NCBI GenBank assembly: GCA_021904315.1
Contig: CM038918.1
Coordinates: 10,741,349 to 10,805,348, forward strand
DNA length: 64,000 nucleotides
Origin: Sphagnum magellanicum
Lineage: Eukaryota > Streptophyta > Sphagnopsida > Sphagnales > Sphagnaceae
Reading direction: 5' to 3'
Shown here: piece by piece, positions 34,121 to 47,010 of the stretch
Layout of the letters: each line of letters begins with the position of its first letter
Numbering within the stretch: the first letter of the stretch is position 1
The notes under the pieces: model-generated
Database searches by the model: none
What the model was told of the DNA's origin: nothing
What the model saw: only the letters and a program-made list of their open reading frames with translations
Program-made: the position numbers and the translations under genes

Positions 34121-37100
34121 TAGTTTTAAGACTGCCAGTTATTAGAGGGTGGCCAGACAGATCTTTATCTGGGAAGAATCTTGAGGAGTTTTTGGGTGAG
34201 TTTGTTGAGGTTTGTTGAGGGAGAGAGAGAGAGCATTGGTTCCATTGTCATGTGCCAGTTGATTGATAGTTGTAGTCTTGGATGCTTTTAACATAACTAG
34301 GAATTTTTTATGAGGAATTAGTGCTAAGTAGGTTCCCAAGTTTAAAGCTGGGTATGGCTGTGTGCTGTGTCCTTAAATGGGTGGGTATTCACTCCTGAAA
34401 TGTTTGCTTTCACAGAATGTTCTCCCTTTTTCAGGTACCAAGGTAAATGTGAGATTTGATGAGGTGAAAGGATGCTTTGTATGATACAAGAATATTGTTA
34501 GATAAAGTTGCAAGAGATCACCATGTTCTTTTTTTCTTGTGTAGGTTTTGGAACCTTTGTCAATCTCAAACAACCCATTGTGCTTTTTGAACAAAGTAAG
34601 ACTTCTCAAGATCTTGGAATCATTGATACCACACAGAATGCTCACAAAAACATCTACTTGCAATCTTTAACCGTTTATGGTACAATATTGTAACCATTTG
34701 TTTTATGCTAGTAATAGTCCCTATTTTTTGAGAGATTTTACAATGTGGATAATTAAAATATTACACTAGTTAGGAAGGTTGCACCTTGCAAATCCCAGGT
34801 ACATCATCAGAGTTTGCCCTTAATTGAAACAAAAAAAAACTAGAAACAATAAATATCAAGTGCAGATTATTTTCTTTATGATTTACATAAGTAAAACGAA
34901 CCTGAATATCATCTAACCTAACTAACAATGAAACTTATGAACATCACACTGGAAATCTCTTGCATTCCCACATCAGAGTTAGGCTAAAAGCAAATTTTAA
35001 AAGAACAAAAAAATGGACAATAGAGCATTCTACAACGTTGAACACCCAAAACTGGAAACAGAAAATGAAAACAACTCAACTGGAGATTTTCTTTGTGATT
35101 TGCAGATTGTGTAGTGGCTGAGGACTTCATGAACCCAAACCTCTCCTCCATCATTGTTGAAATTTGTTTTTGTGTTTGCACTAGTGGATCATGGGTGGAT
35201 TTCAACTTTGCATTGCCTTTAACCAACTTGTCATGGTTGTTTTCCATGGTTGCTAAGTGATTCTCAAGCTTAGATCTCAGCCTTGGGCTCGCATCATATT
35301 ACATCACCACATCTTCCCCCTAAAAATTCAATAATTCACCTCCAAAACAAATTTACATTGTTGTAGAAAGTGAAAACGATTGGCACCCAATCCACCATGC
35401 AGATTTCTTTTGAAATCAAGCTGTGTACAAAAATATAAGCAGCTACAATGTAAAATTGAATCCCTACAATCCCTCGTACCCCTCCTAAAATAGATCAAAC
35501 ACTTACTAGAAAGAATGAATTGGGTAGCCCACTATGTAAATCTAGATCCTTTGAAATTCTGAAGTACAAAATAGCAATTTGCATGCATAATTTTCACACA
35601 AGTGATAAGAACAATTGAGAACGGTGGTCAATCTTAGTGAAATAATTATACAAACCCCTTCTTAATGAGACTAATACAAATGCAAAAGAAAAACAGCAAC
35701 GCTAGGAAACGAAAGAAGTCAGATTTCAATGGAGGCACATAGGCATAAAGACAAATAAGCAAACAGAGGGCGGAGGCTATTTGTTGTTGGGAAAGGAGAA
35801 AGATTTTGGACAAATCAAAATTTTGAAAGCAATGCAAATCCATAATTTGGGACAAAAAAATGGTTTGATCCTCTATTCTAACCTTGTCCTCCTCCAACTC
35901 CAAGCCTTTTGCACTTGAAACTTTTCTCCCTTTTCACATTCTTTTTGAATCTCCACCAATGTACACTTTTCTCATTAGATCTACCTTCTAAGTGAAAAAT
36001 TGCAAAATCAAAGTCCACCAATGAACAAGTATGAAAGACAATAATTTTGACATGGTAAAAAAAAAATGGAGGATTTGTACTGCTCATTCCTTGAAACCAA
36101 GGTCACCTACTTATCCAACTTGTGATGCAATCTTTTGAGTTGCACAAATCTTTGACATTTGCGTAGGCCTTTCAACATTCTCCTCCTACTTCAAAACATT
36201 GATCAGTTGTCCCCATGTGCTTCCATGCAATTTCACAATCGAGCTTCACCTTTTTTTATCTTTTTCTTTAATCACCTTGACCTACCTTTCAAAACAACTA
36301 TTCAATTGATCCTTGGCATACTTGTAGGAAAGGGGATGATCCAAATACTCAAACCCCATCTCCAATGCTTCTTTTATTATTTTGAGCTCTTTTGATGGTT
36401 GCCTTTTTGGATGTCATCAATGGCAAGATCAAGCTTCAAGGTGAAACTTCAAAAGTGTTGTCAACCACTTGTTCTTGCCAAAACCAACTATCCTTCCCTT
36501 TGGATTGCAATGGAAATCAGATTTAACATCCTTGCCACAAAAAGAAGCCATTTCCTGAAGGTTAGAAAAATTGTTAGGACTTTCTATACAGAAATTTCAT
36601 TGCAGTTTTTTTATTATTGAAATTCAGTTGAAAATTGACTACCAAAATTTATTATTAAAAATTGACTACTACAATCTTTTATTTATTTATAGTATCAAAA
36701 TTTTACTGATAAGATGAAACCTACCAATTAGGATGTCTAGATTGTAAATAAGTTTTGACTTCTACCAATTTAAAAGAGATTATAGGAAATTTGTTATTTT
36801 TGTTGGAATGATCATCTGGGATCTAGGTTTTCACTATTAACTTGAATGTATTTAAGTTGAGCTTGGGCATGCTCAACAAAGCTTATTATTTCTTGTTGAA
36901 TATTTCTCGCTAAAGCAATATAAGTTTTTTTATTATTCTTCTTGAATTATTTTTTTCCACTATAGAATCTTGTATTTGTTTCTTTCAAAGTTGTATTTGC
37001 TTTGCAAGTTTGAAGTCTAAATGCTCAATTGTTCTAGTTTATTACCAATTCTAGTTTAAATCTACATTAAAATCAATAGTTTATTGGTACTACCATTTGT

Positions 37101-40100
37101 CAAATTGTTTTGTAGTGATTGTTTCTCATCACAAAATTGTAGAAATGTGTTTTCACTCTCTACTTAAACTCCTATCTTAACATCATTTCATCACCTTGTC
37201 CATTGCTTGATGCATGGCCCTCATTTCACTTTGCCTACAATGTTGATTAGATGAGACAACAATGTTATCTAACTAAACAAATGCATGATTTTGTAGCTAA
37301 ACTAATGAACTAACCTCCTACCATCTTTTATATGTTTGTAGGAAAAGTGGGGGTTGTTAAATTACCTATTGTAGGAAAATATGTCATTGTATGCATTGGT
37401 GTTAGAGTTGTAGGTCAATGTGTTGAACAGATATGCTAGTGTTGATTAAATCCAATGGTCAAATATGGGGAGATCAAAATAGTCGCAAACAACACTTTTA
37501 ATCACCTAATACAAGTTGCAAAATGGGGTTTTTTACTAGCATGGATAAGTGATGGTTGGAGTGGAAAGCATTAAAGCCCTAGTGCTAACAATTGCAAGTA
37601 TTAAATAGGTGCAAGTGGTGGGAGTTGTTGATATTGATTAGAAACAACCTACATATGCGGGAATTGAATGGATTGTGTGAGCATTGATGGATATTAATTA
37701 GGGGCTACTCTAGCAAAGATTGTGGGTATTGATTGGATGTTGTTAACACTTGTTGGCACATAGTAGGTTGTTGTTATTGTGGGAATAGGTCCAATTGTGG
37801 GCACTAGCTAATTCAAAAGCCATTACTAACAAGGTGTGGACCACCCTTTGAGGCCATGAAGATGTAATAGTTTGGGGGTACCATGGTGTTGTAGCAAGAG
37901 CTAGAAGGTTTTTAAGGAATTGCAACAAGTGTTAAAGTCCTTTCAACTTGTACTTGTGCACAATTCAAAATATTAAAGGTAAAAGAATTAGATCAAATGA
38001 AATGGATAAAGTTTAGTAATTGCAATCAATTTTATGTTCCACACCAACAATTCTAGTCATAGCTTGGTTTGAAGTAGTTGCTTCTGAGCAAGATTCATCT
38101 TGGTATGAGAGTGAATGATGTGTAGTCAATTATGGATTGAGTCCATAAGGTCACAAAAAGATTCTACATCATCCACCATTCAGGCTTGAAAGCAATAAGA
38201 TCCACCTTGAAATTGCAAAATGTAATAAATGAAGTTTATTTGAAACAATAAATGGAGCTTTCATAAGTGGAAAAAACACAATATATCTTTTGAAACACAA
38301 AGTGTGAAGGGAAGTCAATAAGTTTAACATTGTGAGTTTTATAATTTTTAATAATTCATCTTTGGGAAAAGGATATGATGTAAAATATGTCATTTTTGAG
38401 AACAACTTAGAATAGTCATCATGGTGGATGTTTAGGGAAAGTTGCATGTTCCTTTTGTTTTCCTTTTTATAAAGGGGTGTTAATTTGTAACATTGAGTAA
38501 GGAGGCAAGGAAAGGGTGTTAAAGCTTTAAATTTTTTTCTTTTGTCTAGAAGCATTATTTCTTTGGGGAATAAGGGTTTGTTTGAAAGGATGGAACCTTT
38601 TTTTTTCCATTCCTCTAAAGGTTCTTTCTCAAAAAAACATGAGATCACTAACAAGGTTTTAAATACATCGAATTAATTTGCATATATAATATTTTAAAAA
38701 TATTGATTGGTATTGAAAAATGAAAAAGGGGGAAGAAACAAAGAAAACCTAATTATTGCGCGCCCATTTCCAAGTAAAAGAAATGCATAAATTCTTATTA
38801 GGTATACTATTTTTAAAAATTATTTTAAAATAGTAAATGTAATAATATGTTGCAATTTGGCATTATACTAAATAATGAAATTAGTGTGCTTAAGAGCTTC
38901 TTTCATGTTTTCATTATGATAGGCAAGTATTTTTCAGAATTTTAGCAATTTTTATTTGTAGGTTCCTAGGGGTTCTTTGATGATAGCATGAACAAAAAAA
39001 TGGGATTTTGTGACAAAAATCCTTTAGGTGCATGTTTATTTTCATTTCCATGTTCTAGATTTCATCCCCTTGACACACATCCTTAGAGAACTAACAACAA
39101 AGTTGAACTAACAATTCACAAGCAATGTGAGGATCAAAAGGGATACATATCCTCCATTCAATCCATGTTGATGATAAATGTGATTGTGTTTCATCTAAAG
39201 AACAAAGACGAACAAGAAACACATATTGTTCACAATTCATTTGTGATACATAGTACACATAGAAAACAAAGGACTCATAGAAGGGATAATCATGAGACAC
39301 AAGACAAATAGAACTACACATTAAATATTGAACACCCATAAAGGACACAAGACCACATACACGTAATAGACACCAAATAGCAATCATTAGACATTAGGAA
39401 GACACAAAGCATAAGACACACAAAAAACAAAAGCCCCATAATGACACAAAAGACACACCATACACATAGAAAACATACAAGAGACACAAATTATATGACC
39501 AATAGACATAAGACATGAAGATGATAGAATGCACACAAAATACACACAATTGACTCATAGATTCTCCATTCATCACCCCTTTATCATTTTGAAAAAACAC
39601 CTAGCCATCTTTGATGTTGGATGCATAGAAAAGTTTATGCCTTTAAATCATAAAACAATGTTCTTTTCATCATCTTTAGCAATCAACTATGCAATTACAT
39701 GTGTCTTATGCAACAAGACACAACACACACACAAAAATCTCCATCTTGTTGAACTCCATGATCATTGTTCATCAAGATCATTAACAAAATTACCAAAACC
39801 ATCAACATGTCTTCAACTATACATCACCATCAATCAGTTACAAACTTTAAACAATTTGCACATTCAAATAAGAACATAACACAAATCAAATACATCAATT
39901 GCCAAACATTGTGTATTAAAAGCATTTACAAATTCTTCACATTCCACTTTGTTTTCAATTTAACATTAGCTCCTTCATCAAATCTTATTTTACCTCACAT
40001 GTAAATAAAAATTTAGTAAATTTGGGTCATGAAAAAATCCTTTATGTTTCAATTTGGATGTGTAAGATGCTTTAAATCTTTTTCTCCAACACAACCATGG

Positions 40101-40945
40101 CTAGAAACTTGTGTTATTATGTGTGCTATGAGTCAAGGCACATTTGCACCTACCTCCATCACTAGGATAACAATAGCAGCATGTAGCTTTCTTGAAACAA
40201 GGTCTTTTAATATGTTTATAGTTATGTCCATGCTATGAAATAAATCTACATTGCCAACATTTGAACCGACTCCTTAAAACTTTTCAATGATAGTGGGCAT
40301 CAACAACTTGTAGATTTCCATTAACAAAGGCACCAACAATTGGTAATCATATTTAACACTAAAATCATTCATTCTCATGACCCCCATAATTGGCGATTAA
40401 GCACATGGACTTAAATATGGGATCCAACATCAATGACCTTTTTTTAATCTAAAGCATGTAAGAAAAAGGAAAAGGTGAAGGACTTTCAACATTTGTCACT
40501 TCCTTGTGCAACACACAAGTTCTTCCAACTCTTACCTTCAAATATGCAAACTATGAAGATGACTTAACATGAAAAGGCTTCACAAATTATATTGATAAAA
40601 TGTAATGCGGTTCCAATAAAATGTAGAGTATTTCCAAGGAGCCAATGGTCATCACTTTGGTTCAAAACACAATTAACCATGATTGGTGACAAAAATTTTG
40701 ATAGCACTTCACAAACTACCCAAGTTCTTGGAGAAAGTATGTGACTTTATAATGATACACTTTATTGATTGTAACACAAAACAATAGTGTTTCAAAACAT
40801 CAATGCATACTAGAAATAACAATATTTGATTTACAAATGTGCAACCTCCACTTTAAAATGAAAACCTATTATATTTGTCATGGCTTTCCAAATTGATTAT
40901 GGAAAAAAAATTAGTGTAAAAACATGATCAAAATTCAAAACATAA
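34121..40945. other. AT-rich intergenic DNA, no gene seen
   Basis: No open frame with a recognisable domain. The longest (161 codons, minus strand, 38169-38654) has no family features and lacks gene-like context. At 39180-39540 AAGACACA-like words recur on a strand with few G and T residues, a degenerate simple repeat. Confidence 0.55.
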
Positions 40946-40950
40946 GATGG

Positions 40951-41762
40951 TGACGCGTTCCCAAATCCCTAGTTAGACCCAAGTTGGGTCTAAGTTACTC
41001 TCACAACGAAATTGTGAGGAACTTAGGGCACGTTCCCATCTCTCAGCACTAGAAGGGGTAAAGGGGCGTGTTGAAGTTCCGGGATCGGACTAGGAAGAGT
41101 AACAAGCTATTCACTTACTCGAACCTACATCAAACCAACCAACAAGTTGGTTAGTTTTAGAGCACTTTTGGTGCTAGGACAAGCCACAGGCAACCTTGGA
41201 TTCACTTGACTCACCACGACCCGGACTTGGGGGAAGCCACCACCTTCCCCCATATAGTATACTCTGTACCTCTCCACGGCACCCACATCCGAATGGTTTT
41301 TTGTCCCAAGATTCCCAAGGAGGAATTTCGAAATTATCTCGGTTTGGACTCCCGGGACTTTGCGAGGTCATAACTTTTTGTTCAGACCTTCGATTGGCAT
41401 GAGGTCTAAAGCAAACTTGTAGCTCTCCTCGAGAGCTTTCCAACGATGTGTCACACTCCACCTGCACGCACCGGGGTCGGGTTGATTCCCAAATTTTAAT
41501 GGTCGGGAATCAAACTGCTAGTTTGACTCCCGGCCATTTTTTTTGCCATAACTTATGCTTTAAATGTTCAAATGGCCCATGCGAGGCCATTTTCGACATC
41601 TACATTTCAATAGCTATCCAATGGTATAAAAAAACCCCAATGTGAGGTGTTTTGGCCCTTGTAATAGAACTCTAAAATTTTGGGAGTCCCGGAGGACTCG
41701 CAAGTCCCAATTTCAGGAGTGTGAATTTCATCTTCACACTCCCTCTAAGTAGGGTTACGACA
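40951..41762. mobile_element. Solo LTR of an LTR retrotransposon with 5-bp target-site duplication
   Basis: An 812-bp block, much richer in G+C than its surroundings, starts TGACGCG and ends ACGACA (TG...CA). It is flanked on both sides by GATGG (40946-40950 and 41763-41767). A TATA-like ATATAGTATAC lies near 41252. Two perfect short hairpins stand near the left end (40974-40992; 41000-41018). No gag, pol or second LTR is seen nearby, so this is best read as a solo LTR left by recombination. The superfamily cannot be told from the LTR alone. Orientation is uncertain; the TATA-like site and hairpins suggest +. Confidence 0.8.
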
Positions 41763-41767
41763 GATGG

Positions 41768-44700
41768 TATGCAACAAATCACATATGTGGTTTTCATTAA
41801 CATACTCAAATTTTTGGGCCTCAATTTTGAATCTTTGCACACTCGTCTCTCATTGCTTGATTTTTTCAATCATTTAATACACTTTTAAATGTCAATTTCT
41901 GCACTTACTATAATTGTGTAGATTTGTACCCAAGTTACTCTCATTTGTAGGAGCATATTGGTGGACCTTCAATAATACATGCGCAAAGCAAGACCCATGA
42001 AATGGCTCTAGCATGGCCAAGCTCTTACAAGATACCATGGAGTTCACAGTAATTGTAGAAGTTTCCAAATTGGACTTTCGTCCTTCACTTATACAAGAAT
42101 TTTCTGAGTGTAGGATAACTTGTCATGGAATGGTTGCACTTTGGAAGCCATAGTCACACTATTAATTTTAGTAACCACAAACAAACCAACTATCACATGT
42201 TTGGGCTCTTAATTGTTTGATAGAAAATTGACGACATCATGCATGCCCTTGCAAACATCCATAATAAAAAATACTTGTGCCAAACAAATATATGGCCAAT
42301 GCAAGTTGTACATATGTAGCAAGAGTTTTTTCCACTAAGATACACAAAACCTCTTTGAAAAATATTTTCTTCAATAAGAAGATGATTTTGCACAACTTGT
42401 ACGCCAATTGGTGCAACAAAATAAATTCAACCATCTTCATTAACAAAATAACATTTAATCACATGTACGACAATATTATGTCTTCCAAGAAAAGAAAAGA
42501 ACCTATGTATCATGGTCTTTTTTTAATTGATTTATAGAGGAAAAAAACCTAGCTTGATCACACTTGGGGTAAGATGTGAATGCTTATCAAGTAACAAAGA
42601 AGGGGTGAATGTTACATAACAATCAAGGCACCCAAGAAGCATTCGATGGGCTTGAATGAAGGGGTGAGGACAACATAAAATTCACAAAACACACATTCAA
42701 AGAATAAAACACATGCACAAATAAGGTTTTTACAAGTTGATTGTAATCTTTGATGCAACAATTGATTCCACACTCTACTTATATCAAGTCTAAAGTGAAT
42801 TTGGTGTATTCAACAATATGAAAACCCCCCTCCTCTTCCAAGATGCATCCATCTGTTAAATCAACTTTTTGTCAAATATCTTTCAATATATTTTAAATGA
42901 TGGGTTGCATATGGTTATGATTATTTTAATTGGAATTTTATTGGGTACACAAGCAATGGCAGGTCTAAGAAACTTGAAGAAGCAAGTCCTAAGTCTTTTC
43001 CCAAGGGGGACAAAATGTTAAAGTTTTACATTATTCATTTCAAACAAGTTAAAGGTTCATATGTGAAACAACATTTTCCTTCCCACCTTATTATTACCTA
43101 ATTTTATAATATGCACATATTTAAACCACCCTAATTTTTAAGTAAAAATTGCATCAAATTATTTAAATTTTTAATCTTGATATTGGAAGTTGTGAAGAGT
43201 GATGACAATGCAATTGAACATGGTAAGATCATGTGATAATACTAATATTTCTTTAATATGTCACATGTATTTAGAATATCCTCCTTAACCAAGTAATTAG
43301 AAGGTGGTAAAGAAAAATTCCCATTTAAAGTGGTTTTTTTTTTCAAAATGATTCATGCTTGTACAAATGGTGTGGAGAAATCCTTCACTTCAGGTTCTTC
43401 CTTTTAGTTACTAGTTCATTTATTACCATAAGTCATTAATTGAACTTATTAATATTAGTTCATTTATTAGTATACTACCAATTAATATCTAACTAATTTT
43501 GTAAATATGTTATATATTTTTGTTAGGGGGATATGAAGATAAGTTGTGCATAAATAAGGAGTAATTTAATTAGTAACTAGTGAATGACTATTTTTAAATT
43601 GGGGTTTGGTGGGAATTTTTGGGACATCTTCTTTCACCCCTTGTTTGTGGATGCATTTTTTTTAATACAATTTTGGAGAGCTTGATCGAAATGTATGTAT
43701 GTTTGTATATTTTTGGATTTTTGATGCAAGTTTTGAAGGTTTTCATAAAGGAATTGTTGTAAATTATATAATCATTTGTAAAATTCAAAGTATAGTAATT
43801 ATCACCTACAAGAACAATACCTATCCATACCAATTGTAAATGTATAGTTCATTTGCATGTAAATATAATTGCTAGAACTTTTGTAAATATGTTTATAGAA
43901 GTTGACTAAGAATTAGGAATTATTTTTTCACTAGTTTTTTCTTAAATAACAAGTTTTATCACATACCTTATATTAACTATATATTGACTTTGAAAATAAA
44001 CATAGTTATATTATATAACCAATTAGATTTTTTTTTAACCCAACAACTAATATATGAAACCTTATATTTGTATTTATGTATTTTGTAAATTCAAATAATA
44101 ATGTCCCCCCCTCCCACCCCAAGAGACTTTCTCAATTCCACCTCGAATTAATATATGCATATGTACATGGTTAAAAGACTTGAAGAAGGTTTGGTTCTAC
44201 ACCTCAAGCGCACCCCACATTGATGACCATTGCATTTTATTTAATGCCTTCAAAACACAAAAGGTCAATATGGCAAGGCCTTGTAGGTGTATGATGGGAA
44301 TGGAACTACCTTGATCATTATAGCAAATAATGGCCTACTACCAATGCATTACCCTACACCTTTTCATTGGAAAACATAAATTATTCTCCAACCTAATGAT
44401 TACATACAAAATAGATCATCCATGTATGAAATTGAATTTTGTTTTTGTGGGAGCTTTCAGATTTAGTATGGTTTTGGTAATATTGATAAAATACATCAAA
44501 TATATATAAATCTAGTTCTTACATTGAGTGTGAACACATGCAATTTTTCTATATGTTTCCAATGAATATTCATTCCTTGAAATTGTATGTAAAGACAATT
44601 TTTTCCAATAAATAAATGCAGATATGAAGGTTGATGGTTGTGTACAAATTGCAACTCCATAAATTTATACATGAGATAAAACTAAATGCAATGTTATTTT

Positions 44701-45429
44701 TCCAAATATTTGTATTTTGAAAAAAAAATGTTAAAAAATCAAACTTTGCAATGGGAAAACATGTTTTTGCAACTTTTCTTTCAAAATGATCACAAAATAA
44801 AAACAATAACCATAGAAAAAGGTAGAAAACCGTGACATGATGTGGTTAGTAATAGGTATATAATACTTTAATAATTTTTTTTCTTTCAATCATTTTTTTG
44901 CTAACTTAATACCTTATCAAAGTTGGTTGATTAGGTATATAAATTTAACCAACTCTTTTTGGTTATTTAAAGTTGATTGCATTTTATGAGGCATTCATCA
45001 ATTAAACATGTGTACAATGACAATTGACAAAAGAAGCACCCATCAAATTGTGAAATATTTTGCTTCCAAACACAATAACACATTTTGGGTTTTGCAACTA
45101 CCCTTTATGATTATGTATTAATTAGAAATGACATTTGCAACTAGTGACTATTGAGTTGCTAAACCCATGTCATTTCACCCATTTAGTCACAAAGGACATA
45201 TAGTTGCAAAATCCAATTGTTTTATCAACTAGGATTTTAAAATTTTCTTATAATATTGAAATTTCATATCATCATTGACCTTGGCATGACATGTAAAGTG
45301 CATGCCATGTCAACCTAGTCGTTTTACTCAATTAAAAATTACAAAAGACACCTTGATAAATGGATGACATGTATAAAAAATCTATAAACACATGTTCAAT
45401 TATGAATCATCACACATCAGAAAAAATCA
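41768..45429. other. AT-rich intergenic DNA, no gene seen
   Basis: AT-rich with no recognisable coding sequence. CCCAAGGGGGACAAAATG at about 43000-43017 resembles a retrotransposon polypurine tract, but no flanking LTR could be shown. Confidence 0.55.
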
Positions 45430-46450
45430 ACTTACCCTAGCCTAAGTAGTTAATTTAGCTAAAAGTCAACCTAGCCTATGCTACTTAACCTAGGTTAAGT
45501 GGCTTAAGTTAAAAACAAACCCTGGCCTCCTAACTTAGGTAGTCCAAACTAGGCTACTTAACCTAGGTTAAATGGCCTAGCTACCATGTTGTAAGAATAA
45601 TAACTCGAACCTCCACTATGGGGTTCAAGTTTTCATCAATTGCACTACCACATGTTTTTATACTAAGTTTATTACATACAAAATGATAAAGATTAAAATT
45701 TTTAACCTCAAATTAAATTAAGCTCACCTCCATTAACATTGGTCAACTTACCTACTACCTACCAACCTAGCTTAGGTTAACCTAGGCTTTCCTAAATTCA
45801 TTTAAGATGAGTTAGGTTAACTTAGACTACTTACAAGCTGAGCCTAGGTTAATTTAGACCTTCTTATGTTAAAATTAAATTAACCTAGTCTAGCCTAATT
45901 AGGATTATTTTGGTTATAGGTTATACTTAGATTAAACGGGGGTAGACCTAGTTAGGTTAAACTTAAAATAATTTAGGCTAAACCTAGGTTAATTTAGGTT
46001 AGACCTACATTAAACTAGGTTAGTCTAGGCTAGACATAGGCTAAGTTAATCTAAATATGGTTAAACATAATTATTTTTGTTAAATATGGTTAAGTAATTT
46101 TAAACGTAATTATTTAAATTAAACATGGCTAAACACGTTTAAACACAATCACCAAGGCTAAACATGGTTGAAAATGATTAATGTATAACTAAATTAATAG
46201 AACTTATATTTAAAATAATGATTTAGGCTAAACATGGCTAAATTAACATAAATGAAATAAAACATAATTTTTATGGTAAACATGGTTAAATGATGATAAA
46301 TTAAACTATATTTGAATATTTAGGTTATATTTGGCTAAAATTGGAAATTTTAAAATAAAATTCACTATTGAAACAATACATGGTTAAATTTAGTTAAATT
46401 GTGATAAAATCATAAATTAGACTAGGTTATTTAAACTAAATTTTGGCTAA
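45430..46450. repeat. Degenerate TTAGGTTA/CTAGGTTAA microrepeat field
   Basis: About 1 kb in which variants of CTAGGTTAA, CCTAGG, AGGCTA and AACATGGCTAAA recur every few tens of bases in both orientations, grading into ATGGTTAAA variants after 46050. No coding potential. Different in base pattern from the AT-rich DNA on either side. Confidence 0.55.
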
Positions 46451-46510
46451 TAAAATGATTGGTCCTATGTGATTGTAGTTTTTTTTTAGCCATTTTTGTT
46501 AGTTGCATAA

Positions 46511-47010
46511 GTCATAAGGTTGATTACTAGTTGTTAAAGACATTTTTAATCGTTTCCTTAATCATGTTGGACATTGTAGTTGCATTGGACAAGTTGCAAA
46601 AGACATGATTTCCTAACACTTTTGATCAATCAATAAATGTAATTTTATTGAAATTAATGTCATAAATCATTATTTGATTACTAGTTGCTAAAGATAATTT
46701 TAGTCATTTCCTAAATTGTGTTAGACATTATATAATTGCATAGGACAAGTTTTTAAAAACAGGTTTTAGCATTATGAACACATTTGACCTACCATAAATG
46801 CAATTTTATTGAAATTAATGTCATGAATCATAAGGTTGATTATTAGTTGTTAAAAACATTTATAATCATTTATTTAATTGTGTTAGACATTGTAGTTGCA
46901 TAGGACAAGTCATAAAAGACATGTTTTGACATTATGAACATTTTAAATCAATGAATAAATGTAATTTTATTAAAATTAATGTCACAAATCATGAGATTTA
47001 CTATTAATTA
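46511..47010 (+). repeat. ~160-bp tandem repeat, three units plus a partial
   Basis: Units start at 46511, 46659 and 46820, with a partial unit from 46981. Each carries GATTACTAGTTGTTAAAGA, TGTTAGACATTGTAGTTGCA, AGGACAAGT and a GTAATTTTATTGAAATTAAT end. Lengths are 148, 161 and 161. No coding capacity. Confidence 0.75.

Noticed and set aside
38169-38654. 161-codon minus-strand open frame
   Set aside because: It is the longest frame in the right arm, but its Lys/Leu/Phe-rich composition fits chance translation of AT-rich DNA, with no motif or gene context.
39091-39600. Minus-strand frames rich in Cys, Val, Phe and Tyr
   Set aside because: The + strand here is a degenerate AAGACACA-like simple repeat, which explains the composition.
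42990-43020. Polypurine-tract-like AAGGGGGA followed by TGTTAAAG, as before a 3' LTR
   Set aside because: No matching second LTR and no coding remains of a retrotransposon were seen.
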